In this document: positions 24,037-37,134 of the stretch, in pieces
Numbering within the stretch: position 1 is the first letter of the stretch
Layout: every line of letters begins with the position of its first letter
DNA from: Bidens hawaiensis
Lineage: Eukaryota; Streptophyta; Magnoliopsida; Asterales; Asteraceae
DNA length: 64,000 nt
NCBI GenBank assembly: GCA_021521415.1
Contig: JAIQDT010005794.1
Span: 62,001 to 126,000, forward strand
Direction: 5' to 3'
The notes under the pieces: generated by a model
Databases searched by the model: none
Told to the model about the DNA's origin: nothing
What the model saw: the letters and a program-made list of their open reading frames with translations, nothing else
Program-made: the position numbers and the translations under genes

Positions 24037-26312
24037 ATAACTATTGTTATACCCGGCGCGTTGCGTTGGCCTGGTTGGTAAAATTCAGGCGATGATAAAC
24101 CCAAACGTTGTCGGTCCCGTGCATTGAGGCGGTAAGTCGACGCAAATTCGATCGGTTTCGGCTAAGTGCGTTATGATACCGGAACTAATAACCAAAAATA
24201 AAACGAAAACATATAAAATTTGAGGTGGATCAATTGAGTGGCATCAGTCGGAAACACTCGGGCGTTGGAAAGATCCGAGCATTGCCGATCCCGGAAGTTG
24301 AGACGGTGAGTATACGCAAATTCAGTTGATTTCCATTACATTGGTTACGGTACCAAAATTAAGACGAGTTTACGTGAATTTGTTCGGTTACGTTATATTT
24401 GTCATGGTACCGGAACTAAAAAAACAAAAAATAAAATTCAACGACCAATATGGTGCCGCCAAGTGGCTCAATCGGCACTTAACGGCACCAAAGTTTATAA
24501 TTGTATTATATAATAATAATTATAAGAAAAAAGAATAAAAAAATTATTTCTCTCTTATTGCGATCCCTTTTAGAAGAAATTCATATGCTTATTTCTCCTA
24601 ATCGGATATTTGAATGTTTATAATTCAAGTAGTCTTCCTGCTTGTGCTCTCTTTTTAAGTTTTGTACCACCATACGTCCCACCAAAAAAAATAAGAAAAG
24701 TAAATAATGTTAAAGAAGGTTAAAGAGTGAAAGTTTGGAACGTGGTAGTCCAAATTTTCACAAGAGAGATGATCTATCTAGACTTTCGCATTTTCAAACA
24801 AAACATGCTATTCATGAATTTTAAAAAGATCTTCAACGCTAGACATTTCAAATATCACAAATGTGCCACGTTAGGTACATTAGATAAATTCCAGACACCC
24901 ATTTCTCCTCCAACACTATTATTTTTCGATCAAACACCCGCAACATGATACTCTGAGGGGGGAGGGAGGGAGAGAACATTTTTGACATTTGAGGTGTCTG
25001 GATTTTCGGATGTGAGGCTAAGTTCAACAATGGGCCGCATGTTTTGTTTGAAAATGCGGAAGTCTAGATAGATTATTTCTCTTGTGAAAATTTGGACCAC
25101 CACCTTCAAAACTTTCTATCTCCTTTAACCTTTATTAACATTATTTACTTTTTTTTATCATCTTTTGGTGGGACATATGGTGGTACAAACTTAAAAAGAG
25201 AACACAACTACACTATCAGGAAGGCATTTCAAATGTCATAAACGAGCCACGTTAGATACATTAGATAAATTCTAAACACCGATTTCTCCTCCAACAATCC
25301 AACATTACATCATTTTTTGATCAAACACCCACAACTTAATATTATGAGAGAGAGGTGGGGGTGGGGGGGGCAATAGCTTTGGCATTTGAGATGTTTGGAA
25401 TTTTCGGATGCGAGGCTGACGAGTTCCACAACATACCGCCTTTTTCTGGGCCATGTAGGCCGTTCAAATTATTTTTGGATAGGGAGCACGTTAGGGTGCA
25501 TGTACTAAGAGCAAAAACACCCATAAACACAACCAATTAGTTGCACATTATATTTTCAATAAATCTTTAAACACATTGTTCTCTAATTTCATACAAACAA
25601 TTTTACAAATTCTTACATTTTCAAATCATCACCAACTTTGTATTTATTTGTATTTTAGCTAAATCAATTTATTATAGCTTAATACAAAACAAATATTTTG
25701 TTAATAAAATAATTTATGCAAATAAAGGTATTATTATATCTAATAATTTGAAACCTCGGTACCGCGAAGTGTCGAGTGGGCAACTTAGCAGCACCGTATT
25801 GGTCATTATTATTTTGTTTTTTAGTTTCGGTATCGTAACGAACATAAAAGACCAAATTCGTGTAACCTTAACGACCGTGACTGACAATAGTTCGGATTTT
25901 ACCAACGTCCAAGTTTACCGACGGATGCCACCCGTTGGTCCACCTCAAGTTTTATTTTTTACCATCTTTTAGCTTCGGTATCGTAACAAAAGTAACCTAA
26001 CCGATTGATTTCGTGTCGAGTTACCGCCTCAAGGCCCTGGATTGATAACGCTTGGGTTTTACCACTACCCGGGTATACCGACCAAATAAACATCGCATAT
26101 TTAATTTTTTTATAAGTTAATTTGATAAATTTATTTTTGGGTTTAACGTTTAAGATTTATCAATGGTGTCTATACCTTAATGAGCATAACCGATAATGTC
26201 TGAATTCAAGTCAATTTACCGTCGTAACACTCAAGGTATTACAACACCCGAGTTTCAACACTGGTGGTTTACCAACTGTCCTAGTGCAACGCGCCGGGCA
26301 AACACTAGTTTC
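24037..26312. mobile_element. large palindromic TIR element, 2.3 kb, class unknown
   Basis: The left end aactattgttatacccggcg and the inverted right end aactagtgtttgcccggcg match closely, and both continue with cgttgc. The arms continue inwards to about 24500 and back to about 25748: a gaccaatatggtgcc block in the left arm has an inverted partner near 25785. Within each arm a unit containing cgacgcaaattcg and gttacggtaccgaaact-like words repeats about every 170 bp. The centre holds another foldback. No target duplication was identified. Mutator-type and foldback elements are both possible. Confidence 0.55.
24633..25440. repeat. nested inverted and direct repeat inside the palindromic element
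   Basis: Arm A at 24633-24808 returns inverted at 25037-25225. The innermost 58 bp are almost perfect (ccaaattttcacaagagaga against its complement). Block B (catttcaaatatcacaaatg, from 24844) recurs in direct orientation from 25225, a period of 381 bp. The order is A, B, inverted A, B. Confidence 0.75.
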
Positions 26313-27565
26313 TAAAAGAAAAAAACAATCTAAAAATTTTAAACAAATAATACTTTTAACGTAAAACACTATATCTTAAAAGTTTGAGATTAAATCTAAA
26401 AAAAATTAACGGTAACATGACCGTAGGAACGTGGCCCCAAAACAAAAATTGAGATGGTATGCGTTAAGTGGTGCGTTATCAAGCCCATGTGGCAAAGGGC
26501 GCCACTCCACAACGGGTGGTCTAAATACGTGTACTCATATATAATTCACCTATTATGATTTATGAATAGATGATAATATGCTTTAGCTTTAATTATATTG
26601 GTCTATCACTTATAGCATCTCCAATGCAGCACACGTGTTTTTGTTTCAAATCATCAACTCAGCATATCACATCAGATTTTAAACCAATATGCAAAAACAT
26701 TTATTTCTCCTTTAGTGATTATTACCTGTTCTTATTTCAAATCGTCACCTCATCATCTACTTTTCCCTTTATCTAATCTATATCAATTTATATATTTTAT
26801 AACTAATTATTTTAAATTTCTTATATATTAAATAAATTAAATAATATAAAAACACAAAAAAACATTTGCTAGAAAGAAAAACATTAAGATTAAATTTAAA
26901 GCATTAAACATTTAAAAAAACACACCTGAATAAACATACTTAAACCTGAATAATAACTAAAATAGGCTATGACATTTTCTTATCGTCTCACATATCTTCT
27001 CGTGTGTGCTAATGTTTTCAGGTCCATAGTCGATTTGTCCATTAAAAGAATTTGAAAGTCTTAATCTGAAAAAACTAAGACATTTAACCAGTGAACTTAT
27101 CCATGATTTCTTCTCATTTTTTTGTATGATGTATGTTTGTGTGAAGCATGTATACATACACATATCTACTATTATAATAAACAAAAATGATGATTGAACC
27201 ACGAATCCCTTTATTGGCCTAATATCTTGACAAGTGGCACATCTATCTTTTAAGCTTTAATTCCTAAACATTTCTTATTTAAATTAAATTAAATTAATTA
27301 AAACCTTCCTTAACAATAACATGTCGCCTTAACTCGTATGAATATCTAACGCTCCAACCCTATTGAATTTCAAAACCACCGTTCAACATTGTGCAGTTCG
27401 TTATCATTATTGATGGTTTCCAATTTGGACGTATACATATGCTTTGTGTAACTTTTATATGAATAGATGGGAAGATTGGGGAAAAATTTGAGTTAAATAT
27501 TATTAATTTTGTTTTGAGGAAAATGTAAAGCTTTTTAAAATTTTTCTTTATACTCTTATCTTTAT
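26313..27565. other. intergenic, no gene seen
   Basis: AT-rich single-copy-looking DNA. No motif, splice pattern or repeat that I can support. Confidence 0.5.
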
Positions 27566-27570
27566 AATAA

Positions 27571-29245
27571 TGATGTACATGAAATTATATATCTCTTTAG
27601 CATCAAATAATCTTCAAAAACTTCAAATTCTATCAAATAAAACAGCACAAAAGACTACTTATCATAATAAAATGTAATTTCAGGTGAAACCAAGTCCCAA
27701 ACGAAGAAACAAGTGAAAAGACGAAGAAAAACAGAAGAAAACACAAGAAAAGCAAGAAACACTCCCCCATGCCTCAAGAAACACGCCCCCGTACTTATGA
27801 ACACCAGAAAAGACAAAAACTGGGAACAAAAGCACGAGGTCGTGCCCCTTGCCCACGGGGCCGTGGTCATACATAAGAAACGATAAAACAGATCTGGCAC
27901 ATGTCATAATAAAACAGGGGGCATGCCTACTTAAGAACGGGGCCGTGCCCCTCACTCCAGATTGCCTATAAATAGTAGCTCATGTTGCACTCATTTGATG
28001 TGCCTTGAAGAGAGTTCTATCCGGTTTTCACTTATAAAAACACCCACTAACACTCATATTGAAGATCTAGTGAAGAGTTTAAAGGCTTGGAGATCATCAT
28101 CATCATCATTAAGAAGGAAGATTCATCCACATTTACTTAGATTGTTCTAGTTTAATCATGTGTTTGTTACTATCATTCATTGTTCATAATAATGCTCATT
28201 ATGAGCTAAACTCCATATACCATCTAATATCTATGAAGAAGCTTTTTTTTACTTGATAATTATATAAAACATGTGGGTTAGTCTAGTAAAGTACATGGTT
28301 ATCTTACAATTATCTTTTGATGAGAAATGTTTCACCATCTTAAATCAACAATTCAAAGTTGATGATTGTCAATTCTATTGGCAACCATTCATGATCGATT
28401 CATGTTCTTGAAAGATAGAAATACTTTGATAACTTATCGAAACATGGATCCTTATATTGTACTTAGAAATGATGAGAATAAGTTATGATCTATTTCTCTA
28501 AGTTTTGGTAATCCGAAATGGCATTGCTTAGGATATCATGCTAGTTAAAGAAATCATATGTTAACGGAATGTGTAATTGTAACCTACTTAAATCAACCAA
28601 GGGGAGGTTATGTGATGAACTATAACCACCCTAAGTGTTAGAATTGGTATTTGAGAAATCAAAGTCAATCCTAATCTTTCTACTTTACGAAACTACTTGC
28701 CAACTTAAATTGACATTCTTGTGGTGGCATGACATTAGGAAATGGTCGACTTTAAAATGCACATGCTACTCCTTTTTTGTCATAGATGCTCGCTTAGAAA
28801 TGCGGAGCTATCTATCATATATTATTACGGCAAGTTTTACCACATGTTTACATATTAATTATCAATGATAAAATGGATTGGATTCTTGATCTTAGATGGT
28901 AACCTTCATATAATTAAACTACTTGTTTAGAATCTCTCGTCCTGGTCACCTATATATTATATATAAGTATTTATAGTTTATAAAAAGTTCAAAAATTAAC
29001 CACAAATATGATTAAAACCTTCGATTAAAGTAAAAACGACGATTCATCATTAGAAACATTTGTGTCCACGGATCGATACTTAGTTCTTACCAATACTATT
29101 CTACATATACGATAGGTACACTTGCCTATTTTGTATGTGTTTAGTCTTCGTAGAAATTACTTTTATAAATTTAAAACACGATCTTGTGCAAAAGCTAAAT
29201 AATCCATCCTTTCATAATTTCACCACACTAACGTAGCACGCATCA
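27571..29245 (+). repeat. solo LTR, Athila-like
   Basis: 1675 bp with ends TGATGTACATG...ACGCATCA, flanked by aataa at 27566-27570 and 29246-29250. A TATA box (cctataaatagtagctc, 27965-27981) lies in the middle. The segment cgataggtacacttgccta (29110-29128) matches the equivalent place near the end of the Athila-type LTR at 4859-6810. GC-rich words such as cacggggccgtgg occur at 27840-27950. A lone LTR between perfect duplications indicates LTR-LTR recombination that removed the body. Confidence 0.7.
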
Positions 29246-29698
29246 AATAACATAGTATAATTAGCTTTTAATTACATCTATCAACATTAGCTTTGGATAA
29301 TTAGCTTTGGATTTTTGGAAATATGTCTATCAACATTAGTGAAGTAATGAAAATTTAAAGACTAGGGTGGAAAAGAGGAACTACTAACAAGAAGGAAACT
29401 ATGATACACTTGGGTAATTTGGGAGAATTTGGGTAATTTGGGAGAAATATTTTATCATATGTAGTTCGTTTGTTATTGTTTCTCTCTGTTTTTAATTACA
29501 TCTACACTTCATGTTTCATATGCATACGGTTTGGCAAAACAATTATTTTTTTTCAGTTCTTATGAAGGTTGCAACATTTCCTTTGTCGAAGAAGCAGGTT
29601 TGTTTTGGTCCAACATATAACAAAATGTCACCCGCTCATATTTTACAACTAGAAATGGTTGGATTTATATAATGGAATTATAAATCTATAATGCCAGG

Positions 29699-30979
29699 CA
29701 GTAGCGGATCCAGGAATTTTTTCAGTGGGTTCATTGTTTATAAATGTTCTAATTTCATACGACATAAAAAAAATTGGGTCGGTTTGACGGTTCGGATCGT
29801 ATAAGGTTCATCACATTAGATACAGGAGCGGTCCAACCATTTTGAAGGCCTAAAGCGTAAACTAAATCGGGCCCTTTTCAAAAAGAGATTATTAGTTTAT
29901 CAACCTTGTAAGTTAGGATCCAATCATACAAACTTACTAAACTATGAAGTTATTATTCTGCACTTTTATTTGATGCAAATAACTACCATAAGACGAATAA
30001 ATTCAAGATTTGAGTTGCAAAACAAGTTAAGAAAACAAAAATGACGCCTGAGTCGAGAAAACTACCCTGCAACCCATGTGTATTAACATTCCCAATTTGT
30101 TCAACATTTTAACAACTCTTTCATCCCTAAAGTTAATGGTACTCTCTTCCTTGCCTTGTTCATTATATCCTTTAGCATCAAGAACTTCTGAAATCATACA
30201 GTAGTATATCAATAATAATATGAAACTAGATTAGAACCAATCAATCATTTAAAGGAAATCGTGGGACGAACCATTACCTTTCATGATCATTAAATTTGAT
30301 ATTCATATCTTGGAATCTAAACCGGAAGTGAGATCAATATCTAAAAAGATTAGCAAATAGATTTCAGTCACATGAATTTTTAATTAAATCAAAGTAAAAA
30401 CCAGCATTGCAAAGTTAACTTGTATATTAGATTCTACTTAATTAAAATCTCACATGCCTTTATGGAGAAAATGATACAAGACTATTAACAAATTAACACA
30501 ATAGTTATCCAACTAACTATGAACCAGTAAGCATGACAACTGAGAACAATTAAAAAATCTCTATTGCATACAATCAAGAACAGAAAGATTTTGAAGTCTA
30601 GAAGCAACCAGTCAAAGTCTTGCTATTTACAATTAACAAATTATCATAACTAAATTTACATTTGTGATTTTGAGGTTGGGAAGTGTGTTTGCTGTGTAAC
30701 TGTGTTTAGTGTTGCGATTGGATAGATGGCTGGGTAAAAAACCTATTTAATTAACCAGCTAAAAAACATAAACAAATAGTATATAGAGGGAGTCGAACCT
30801 CGGTTCTATCAATAGAATTGCTGTATGTTTTCCACCAGACCGTGGATCCATTTTGTTTATGGGTTCACTCATAATTTATATGTGGGATCACTCTCATAAT
30901 TTATATAAGCGTTTTATATAAAATCCGAAACTCAGTGGGTTCCCATGAACCGGCATTGGTGTATGTAGATCCGCCCCAG
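29699..30979. mobile_element. non-autonomous hAT-like element, 1281 bp
   Basis: Starts CAGTAGCGGATCCA and ends, inverted, CTGGGGCGGATCTA. The flanks atgccagg (29691-29698) and atgccaga (30980-30987) agree at seven of eight positions, the 8-bp duplication of hAT elements. Words such as cagtgggttc occur just inside both ends. No transposase frame is visible. A possible second hAT end (caggagcggtcc, 29825) lies inside. Confidence 0.65.
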
Positions 30980-30987
30980 ATGCCAGA

Positions 30988-32252
30988 TAGAATATCCGAT
31001 TTTTGTAACCACAAATAAAAGCTATCCAGGAACGCTATGTTGGTGATCAAGTTACATTGTTATATCCTTTTGAACTAATTCTTCAAGTTTTAAATAAGAG
31101 AAACATTTTGGTTATAATATGTTTAGATATAACTCTTACTTATAGAAGCGTTTTGGTTGGATAACGGATCTATGGTTTGAAAATCTGGATGAGTTCATTC
31201 CATGAAATCACCCATGAAAATTAGGACAAAGCAGACATAATGCCAAATTACATAATTACATAGTAATCAATATATGACAAAGATTTGGTACACTTCTTAA
31301 CAATGCACCATCTTTGAGGTTGGGGATGAGTGCGAAAAAGAGTTTTTGTTATATAAGAGGAAAGAGAGAAATATGAAAGAATTAAATGGACCAAACTACT
31401 CTCACATGCAATATTTAATAACAAAAGTTAATTGAGTTATATTTTTGGACAAATAATGAAACCAAAGTTGGTGGTTAAAGGTGTTGCATACAAGTTTTAA
31501 ACATTAAAGATCATGGGTAAAATTTAACTCAAAACACATGGACCATTCATAAAATTCTCTCTTTAAACAAAAATATTCAGTACATTTACACTCAAACGTG
31601 ATAACTAATTAGCATTTTTTCCATAATAATCTTGAGTATTTAATTAAATAGATTTTGCATCCATTATATTTGTTAGTTTACACTTGATTATTTTTGGAAC
31701 CACTGAGTAATAATTGGTTTTAAACGATCATCAAATACTTTTGAAACAATCAAAATTTATAATAATGTTGATTGATGATTGTGTACCTTTGTCTTTGGGT
31801 CTATAACCAGTGTCATCGACAACATGTGAAGCCGACATCACCCTAATCTGTTCACCTCCCACAAAATCTATATTTTCAATTAAAGTGATTGAGCAATTAA
31901 CTAATATGAGTTTAATTGTTATTGTTCAAAATTAAATTTGGGCTTAAAATATTTGGCTTAAAATTTAAAAAATTAAATTTGGGGCACTAAAAAAATTATT
32001 AATGGGTCACTAAAATTATTTTGGATGAGTCACTTGGGTCTTTGGACCTAACATATTACAAATTTATAAAGAAAACTATGGACTTGAGTGGGTGCAAACG
32101 CTCCCCCTGGCCGAACATTGGATCCGCACCGGTCCAGAGGAACAACTTCAACTTGAAACTGCGCATGATTATACAAACGGAGGTGAATAAATTCTTTGGA
32201 AACTATTTAATAGTGTTCATATTCCAGGTATAATAATATGTAATTAAAAAAA
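30988..32252. other. intergenic, no gene seen
   Basis: AT-rich DNA with short chance ORFs only. Confidence 0.5.
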
Positions 32253-32665
32253 GGGGCAATTTCATAGAATAGTAACCAAGTTTCAAAAGTGTTCTAATTA
32301 GGTCACTCAACTTTCATATTTTATTAAATTAAAGGTTCTAACATGTTTTTTAACGTTTTTATTTTTTTGTTTCACATAGGAAATCTTTTTATCTTTTTTT
32401 TTTATGTTGACGTTGAGTGGCGACGTGAATTTTATTTTATATTTTTGAATTTTAACATAACAAACGTTTTTAAAATTTTTTAAAATTATAACTACATATA
32501 TTGCAAATTCCGACCCCCACATCTTATCCTCCATTTCTTTCTTAACAAACAAAAAAATCGGTGAGACTCGATTTGAAGATTTAGTAACCCGATTTGAGAA
32601 AAATATGCATGAGTGATCTAATTGGAACACTTTTGTAAGTTGGTTACTATTCTATGAGATATTCC
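32253..32665. mobile_element. Mutator-like MITE, 413 bp
   Basis: Long inverted ends: tcatagaatagtaaccaa at the left and its inverted copy at the right, continuing through caaaagtgttc and aattaggtcactca (about 65 bp in all). The flanks attaaaaaaa (32243-32252) and attaaaaata (32666-32675) agree at nine of ten positions. No coding content. Confidence 0.65.
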
Positions 32666-32675
32666 ATTAAAAATA

Positions 32676-33659
32676 ATATAAACATTTTCATGATGACTAA
32701 TAAAGTTAAGTGATGAACCAACAACCTCAATTGTTTACGGAAGCTAGGTGAGGCTATGAGGTATACATCATTCCCTTTATTTCTCACGTTTACGTCATCT
32801 AAGTGCAAACTCAGTATTTTTCCATCGTTCAACTTCACCCTTCAAGGCTTCAATTGTTTGACCCCTATTATGGTTTGTTCCCGTCATTATACATTATTCT
32901 CCACCATTTCAACTTATTTAATATAAAAAGAATTAAAAAAAAGTAAAACAAAAAAAACAAAAAAATGATTGGTGGATGAGGCCATCAACCTGACCACAAT
33001 TTTTGGGTTGTAACGTGATGCGTGAAGAAGATTCATGTCATATAGGACCATTAGAGGTTGGGAAATGACCCACACTCCTTATACTGACCACCTGGTAATA
33101 AAAAATTGGCACCATACTAAAGTCATATATGTATAGATGTTGACAATCTTACATTAGACCAGGCCAAGTAATGAAAATTGAATTATTTGATTCATTAAAA
33201 TTAATAACAATAATTATATATTTCTTTTTACAAATGCCGACGAATCCTAACGAGTCACGACAATACCTATGTTGATTGGTCTTTATGTGGTTCTTTCAAA
33301 TGTTGCGGATAATCAAACTTTCATGATATATAATCTATACTATATATGTTATTAAAATCATATTGTACAATGGCATTTTTTTAATTATACCACTTTTGGA
33401 GTTTTGGCTAAAAGGTTCTTCTAGATACAATCACTTGCGGCTGATATAGTCATAGAGAAAGCAAAGAGAGCAATTTGTGTTACCTTTTTTTTACTCTTGA
33501 TTGTATCACAAATGTATCGAAGGGAGCAGATAAAGATAGCAAAGAGAGGAATGAGTCCAATGAAAACAAAGAGGTAGAAAGTACCTAAAATTTTATTGTT
33601 AACTAATAGTGAACTTTACAATAAAATATATGGTTTAAATCAAATACAATTTAAATTAA
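32676..33659. other. intergenic, no gene seen
   Basis: AT-rich DNA; nothing I can support. Confidence 0.5.
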
Positions 33660-33905
33660 CGTGCAAATTGTGAAAATCAAGTATAGTAATTATATATACA
33701 AGTAAAATAATTATGTAATTACATCATATAGTAATCAAATATACTAATTATATATACAAGTAGAATAATTATGTAATTAAATCATAATGTAATCAAAGAT
33801 ACTAATTATATATACAAGTAGTGTAATTATGTAATTACATCATAAACTAATTACATAATTACTCTACTTGATTCTCACAATTAGCATGCTAATTTTATTT
33901 GTACG
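33660..33905. repeat. 58-bp tandem repeat, three copies, inside short inverted ends
   Basis: Units start at 33677, 33735 and 33793 (each with actaattatatatacaagta or a one-base variant). The flanks aattgtgaaaatcaagta (33666) and, inverted, aattgtgagaatcaagta (about 33880) form imperfect inverted repeats, so this may be a MITE with an expanded core. Confidence 0.65.
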
Positions 33906-34141
33906 TTAAATTTTCTCATAAAATACAAATGTTATATATAAAGAAATATATATCAAAAAAAAAATTTAAATCTCATGTTTTCGTAATGTAAATTTATTGT
34001 ACCTTATAATACATCTTTATATTCATCCTTCAACACATTTGATGTATTTCACTTTGTATGATTCAAATGATTTTATTTGTTCTAACCTGTGTTGCACACG
34101 AGTATCTAACCTAGTACAGTATATTATGTTAAAAAATTTTA
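33906..34141. other. intergenic, no gene seen
   Basis: AT-rich stretch before the long-TIR element. Confidence 0.5.
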
Positions 34142-34348
34142 GGAAAATTGGTTTTAAATACTCCCAACTATGCCTTATTGGCAAATAACAATCTCAACTT
34201 AACACTTGGCTGGTGACGGTTCCAACTAATAAAGTATTTGTTTATAATGGTCCACGACTAACGGATGATTAACTCTGTTAGTCTGATGCTTACATGGCAT
34301 GCTTTATTGTCAAAACCTTGATTACGTGGCATAATACGTGGCAACCGG

Positions 34349-34398
<50 letters not shown>

Positions 34399-35318
34399 TA
34401 ACATATATAAATAGGTTACATATCCACATCATCCGGCGGTCACTTCTTCTCCATCCCCACACCGTGTTCTCCGGCGACACCTTCGCTGCAACCCTCACCA
34501 TCATCCGACGAGTCATAATCTGTCGTTATGTTTACAAAATCCTAATTCTGGCAGATTTAACATGAAAAAAACGTTTACACTAAGAGATTTATATCCATTT
34601 ACCAAAACCTTAAATACTATGTTCACTTTAAATTCTTCCAATTGAACGCCACTGATGTCGCCGACCGTTGAACTCAACGCCACGGTGGTGGTGCTTTCAT
34701 CTGACCGAAATTGTAGTGGTAGCTCTGAACCTCCGTTTGTCTCTGCCTCCATGGTGGTGGTGCTTCGTTCTTTAGTTCCTCCCGGCCCGGATATGGTGTT
34801 GAACGTTCATTTAGCACTCTGAAAGCTCAAATTCCGACATAGAGTTTGTGTAGACAGCCGTGAATTGATGGATTCTACCATCGAACAAGAGAATTGAACA
34901 TGAGTGGGTGAGTGGTAGTGAAACTAGGGGTTGAAGTTTGATGAATTGAAACAGAGGAAAAATCTTGGGGGGGGGGGGTAATTGGAGATGACCAGTTGTG
35001 TGGGATGGGAGTTGGTGGTGGGTGTCGGTGACTGTTTTACGGGAGGGGAAGAAAAATGGTGAGAGGGAGAGAGAGAGCGCGCATGGGATATAGAGAGTAA
35101 TAAAATCAAGAGATTGTGCCATGTAAGATGCCACATAATCAAGTTTTTGACAACTAGGTGTGCCACGTGAGCATTAGACTAACGGAGTTAATCATCTGTT
35201 AGTCGCGGACCGTTGGAAACAAATACACCTTTTGTTAGGCATGTCACCAGTCAAGTGTTAAGTTGATACTATTATTTGCCAATATGACATAGTTGGGAGT
35301 ATTTAAAACCAATTTTCC
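34142..35318. mobile_element. Mutator-like element with about 200-bp TIRs
   Basis: Ends ggaaaattggttttaaatac / inverted copy; the two arms (34142-34330 and 35120-35318) pair over nearly their whole length. Shared words include actcccaactatg, cttaacacttg, cgactaac and gattaactc. The flanks aaaaatttta and aaaaagttaa match at eight of ten positions. Between the arms are an (AAT)n run and GC-richer, coding-looking stretches (about 34430-34520 and 34640-34760), and a g-run at 34967-34978. A 79-codon minus-strand ORF (34752-34513) is the best candidate for captured sequence; I do not recognise it. Confidence 0.65.
34351..34398. repeat. (AAT)n microsatellite
   Basis: About fifteen perfect AAT/ATA units inside the long-TIR element. 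Confidence 0.95.
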
Positions 35319-35382
35319 AAAAAGTTAATAAGTGTTCTTCAGGAAGCCATTAATGTAAATCAAGAAGTCGTTGGATTACTTA

Positions 35383-35673
35383 GACCATTCGTAGTGTCAC
35401 CTCGTTGTGCCGTTTGGCTCTGAAACCTCGGGGGCACACCCCCCGACTTTTTCCTTCAGCGTTTTGGGCATAACGTTTTGTACAAAACGCGGATATGGCA
35501 CGAGTTTTGATAAAACTGTGTGTGGGGAGGGGAGAGAGTAATATATGTAATTATTGTAAGAGAGTTGTGGCGTTTTGCCCACTACGTCACTTTTTACAAA
35601 ACTCTCAATTGATGACAGGGATGCCATATGGCAAAAAATGGCCAAAGGTCGGACGTTTTGACTACACATAGTC
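35383..35673. mobile_element. Harbinger/Tourist-type MITE, copy 1
   Basis: Ends gaccattcgtagtg and, inverted, gactatgtgtagtc, with tta before and tca after. The 291-bp length, the ends and inner words (gcgttttg, ggggcacacc) resemble the clearer copy at 44873-45159. Confidence 0.5.
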
Positions 35674-35890
35674 TCAGGCTTTATTTCTTTTTTTTTAATG
35701 AAATAAATTAATAATAATAATGTTTACTTTATGTAATAAAATTTAATATTAATGTGTCCATCTCAAGTGTTTGTTGCTGTTTGTGTTTACAAAATTTTGT
35801 GAAAATTTGATACCACTCCAATCGAATGTGGCTTATAAGAAGTATTTGTAAATTCAAACATGTATTACATCACCCTAACCAAACACCTTA

Positions 35891-36185
35891 GAGCATTCTC
35901 GGTCGCTCCTCTATCTCTATCGCTATAGTTACATTAAAAATCACTACATTTTCATTTTCATATACAACAAAATAATGTTTTTTTTACATTTTATCATTAG
36001 TTTTTGTCTCTCATCTACTCAAAACTACTTTTAAATATATTAAAAAATAAATAGATGGTAAATAGTGTTTCTCTAAATTTACCCCTCTTAAAAAGCCTCT
36101 CTTATCCACTCACAATCCCCTACGACACTATAATAAATTTAGAGATTTATCTGACAATATTTTAGAGGAGTTGTTATGAACGCTC
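35891..36185. mobile_element. Tourist-type MITE, 295 bp
   Basis: Ends gagcattc and, inverted, gagcgttc, flanked by tta on both sides (35888-35890 and 36186-36188). The body is AT-rich with inverted halves (ctctatctctat against aatttagagattta). TTA duplication is typical of PIF/Harbinger MITEs. Confidence 0.6.
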
Positions 36186-36188
36186 TTA

Positions 36189-36900
36189 GTTGGATTTCAT
36201 GACTTAATAAATTTAATAAAGTGAGAAAACATTTTGAATTTTGAAGAGAGAAAATAGTTTGAAATGATCAAAAGGACACTTTTCTAAAGAAAGTCTATAT
36301 TATTAGCCTTGTGTTGTTACTTGTTAGCCATCAAAGTGTAGGGGTTCACCAAATACATGGATAACATTGTGTTTGTTTTCTTCTTCCCATTTTGTTTCTT
36401 GTTAAGTGGGCAGATGGAGGGAAGTAAACTTTTTCTCTGTAAATAATATATAATAATATAAAGTAACAACATTTAGAAACTCTATATACCATGCTAATAT
36501 TTTATAAGAGTTATTCTGAATGAATTGGTTCATTTAAAGGAGAAAAATATATGTGGTCGTTTATTTTAACATTTAATAAAAAGTTTCAAAAATAAATATT
36601 AAACTTACTCTTAATAAATAAACAAAGTTTAAATAGTTATTAACAAGAAATAATCAATGAATGAAATCACATAAATTCAAGCGATGAAACACTGGATGAT
36701 GATCTGCTGAAGAGGGAGACAAATTGATCGGTGCTTGGAAGGAAATAGAAGAGGTGTAAAAGACATTGACACGCGTAGTTACAAAGCTTAATCAGGAACC
36801 ATAAAGCAAAGTAAAATAGCCAAAACCAATGATACAACACCTAAGGCAATCAAAACAAAGTACAATGGCAGATACACAAAGTAAATGTTTTAATGCTGCA
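36189..36900. other. intergenic, no gene seen
   Basis: AT-rich DNA between two transposons. No coding signal. Confidence 0.5.
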
Positions 36901-37134
36901 CTCTCCCGTAGAGAAATGTTAAAATAAAAACTCACTCCAGTTGAGAAAACCCTGGAAACTCTTTCTAAGCCATTGATTTCTTTTAATGGATGGTTGAGAT
37001 TAAATCCATAACACTAGTACACTATTTATATTAAAAAACTAATGTTGAAGTACCGAAGGGTAAAACAGACTTTTTAAGTAGACTTGCTTTGTGTCATATC
37101 ATCTTTCATTTTCCTCCATCTCAAATCCCAGTAT

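Noticed and set aside
24037..26312. Helitron interpretation of the palindromic element (right end has acactagt)
   Set aside because: Helitrons lack terminal inverted repeats, and no stem-loop fits just before CTAG; the paired arms argue for a TIR or foldback element.
30784..30805. Minus-strand ggttcgactccc resembles a tRNA B box
   Set aside because: No A box, cloverleaf or poly-T terminator at the right distance; it lies in a hAT-like element and is probably chance.
34338..34565. ORF with a poly-Asn run
   Set aside because: Translation of the (AAT)n microsatellite.
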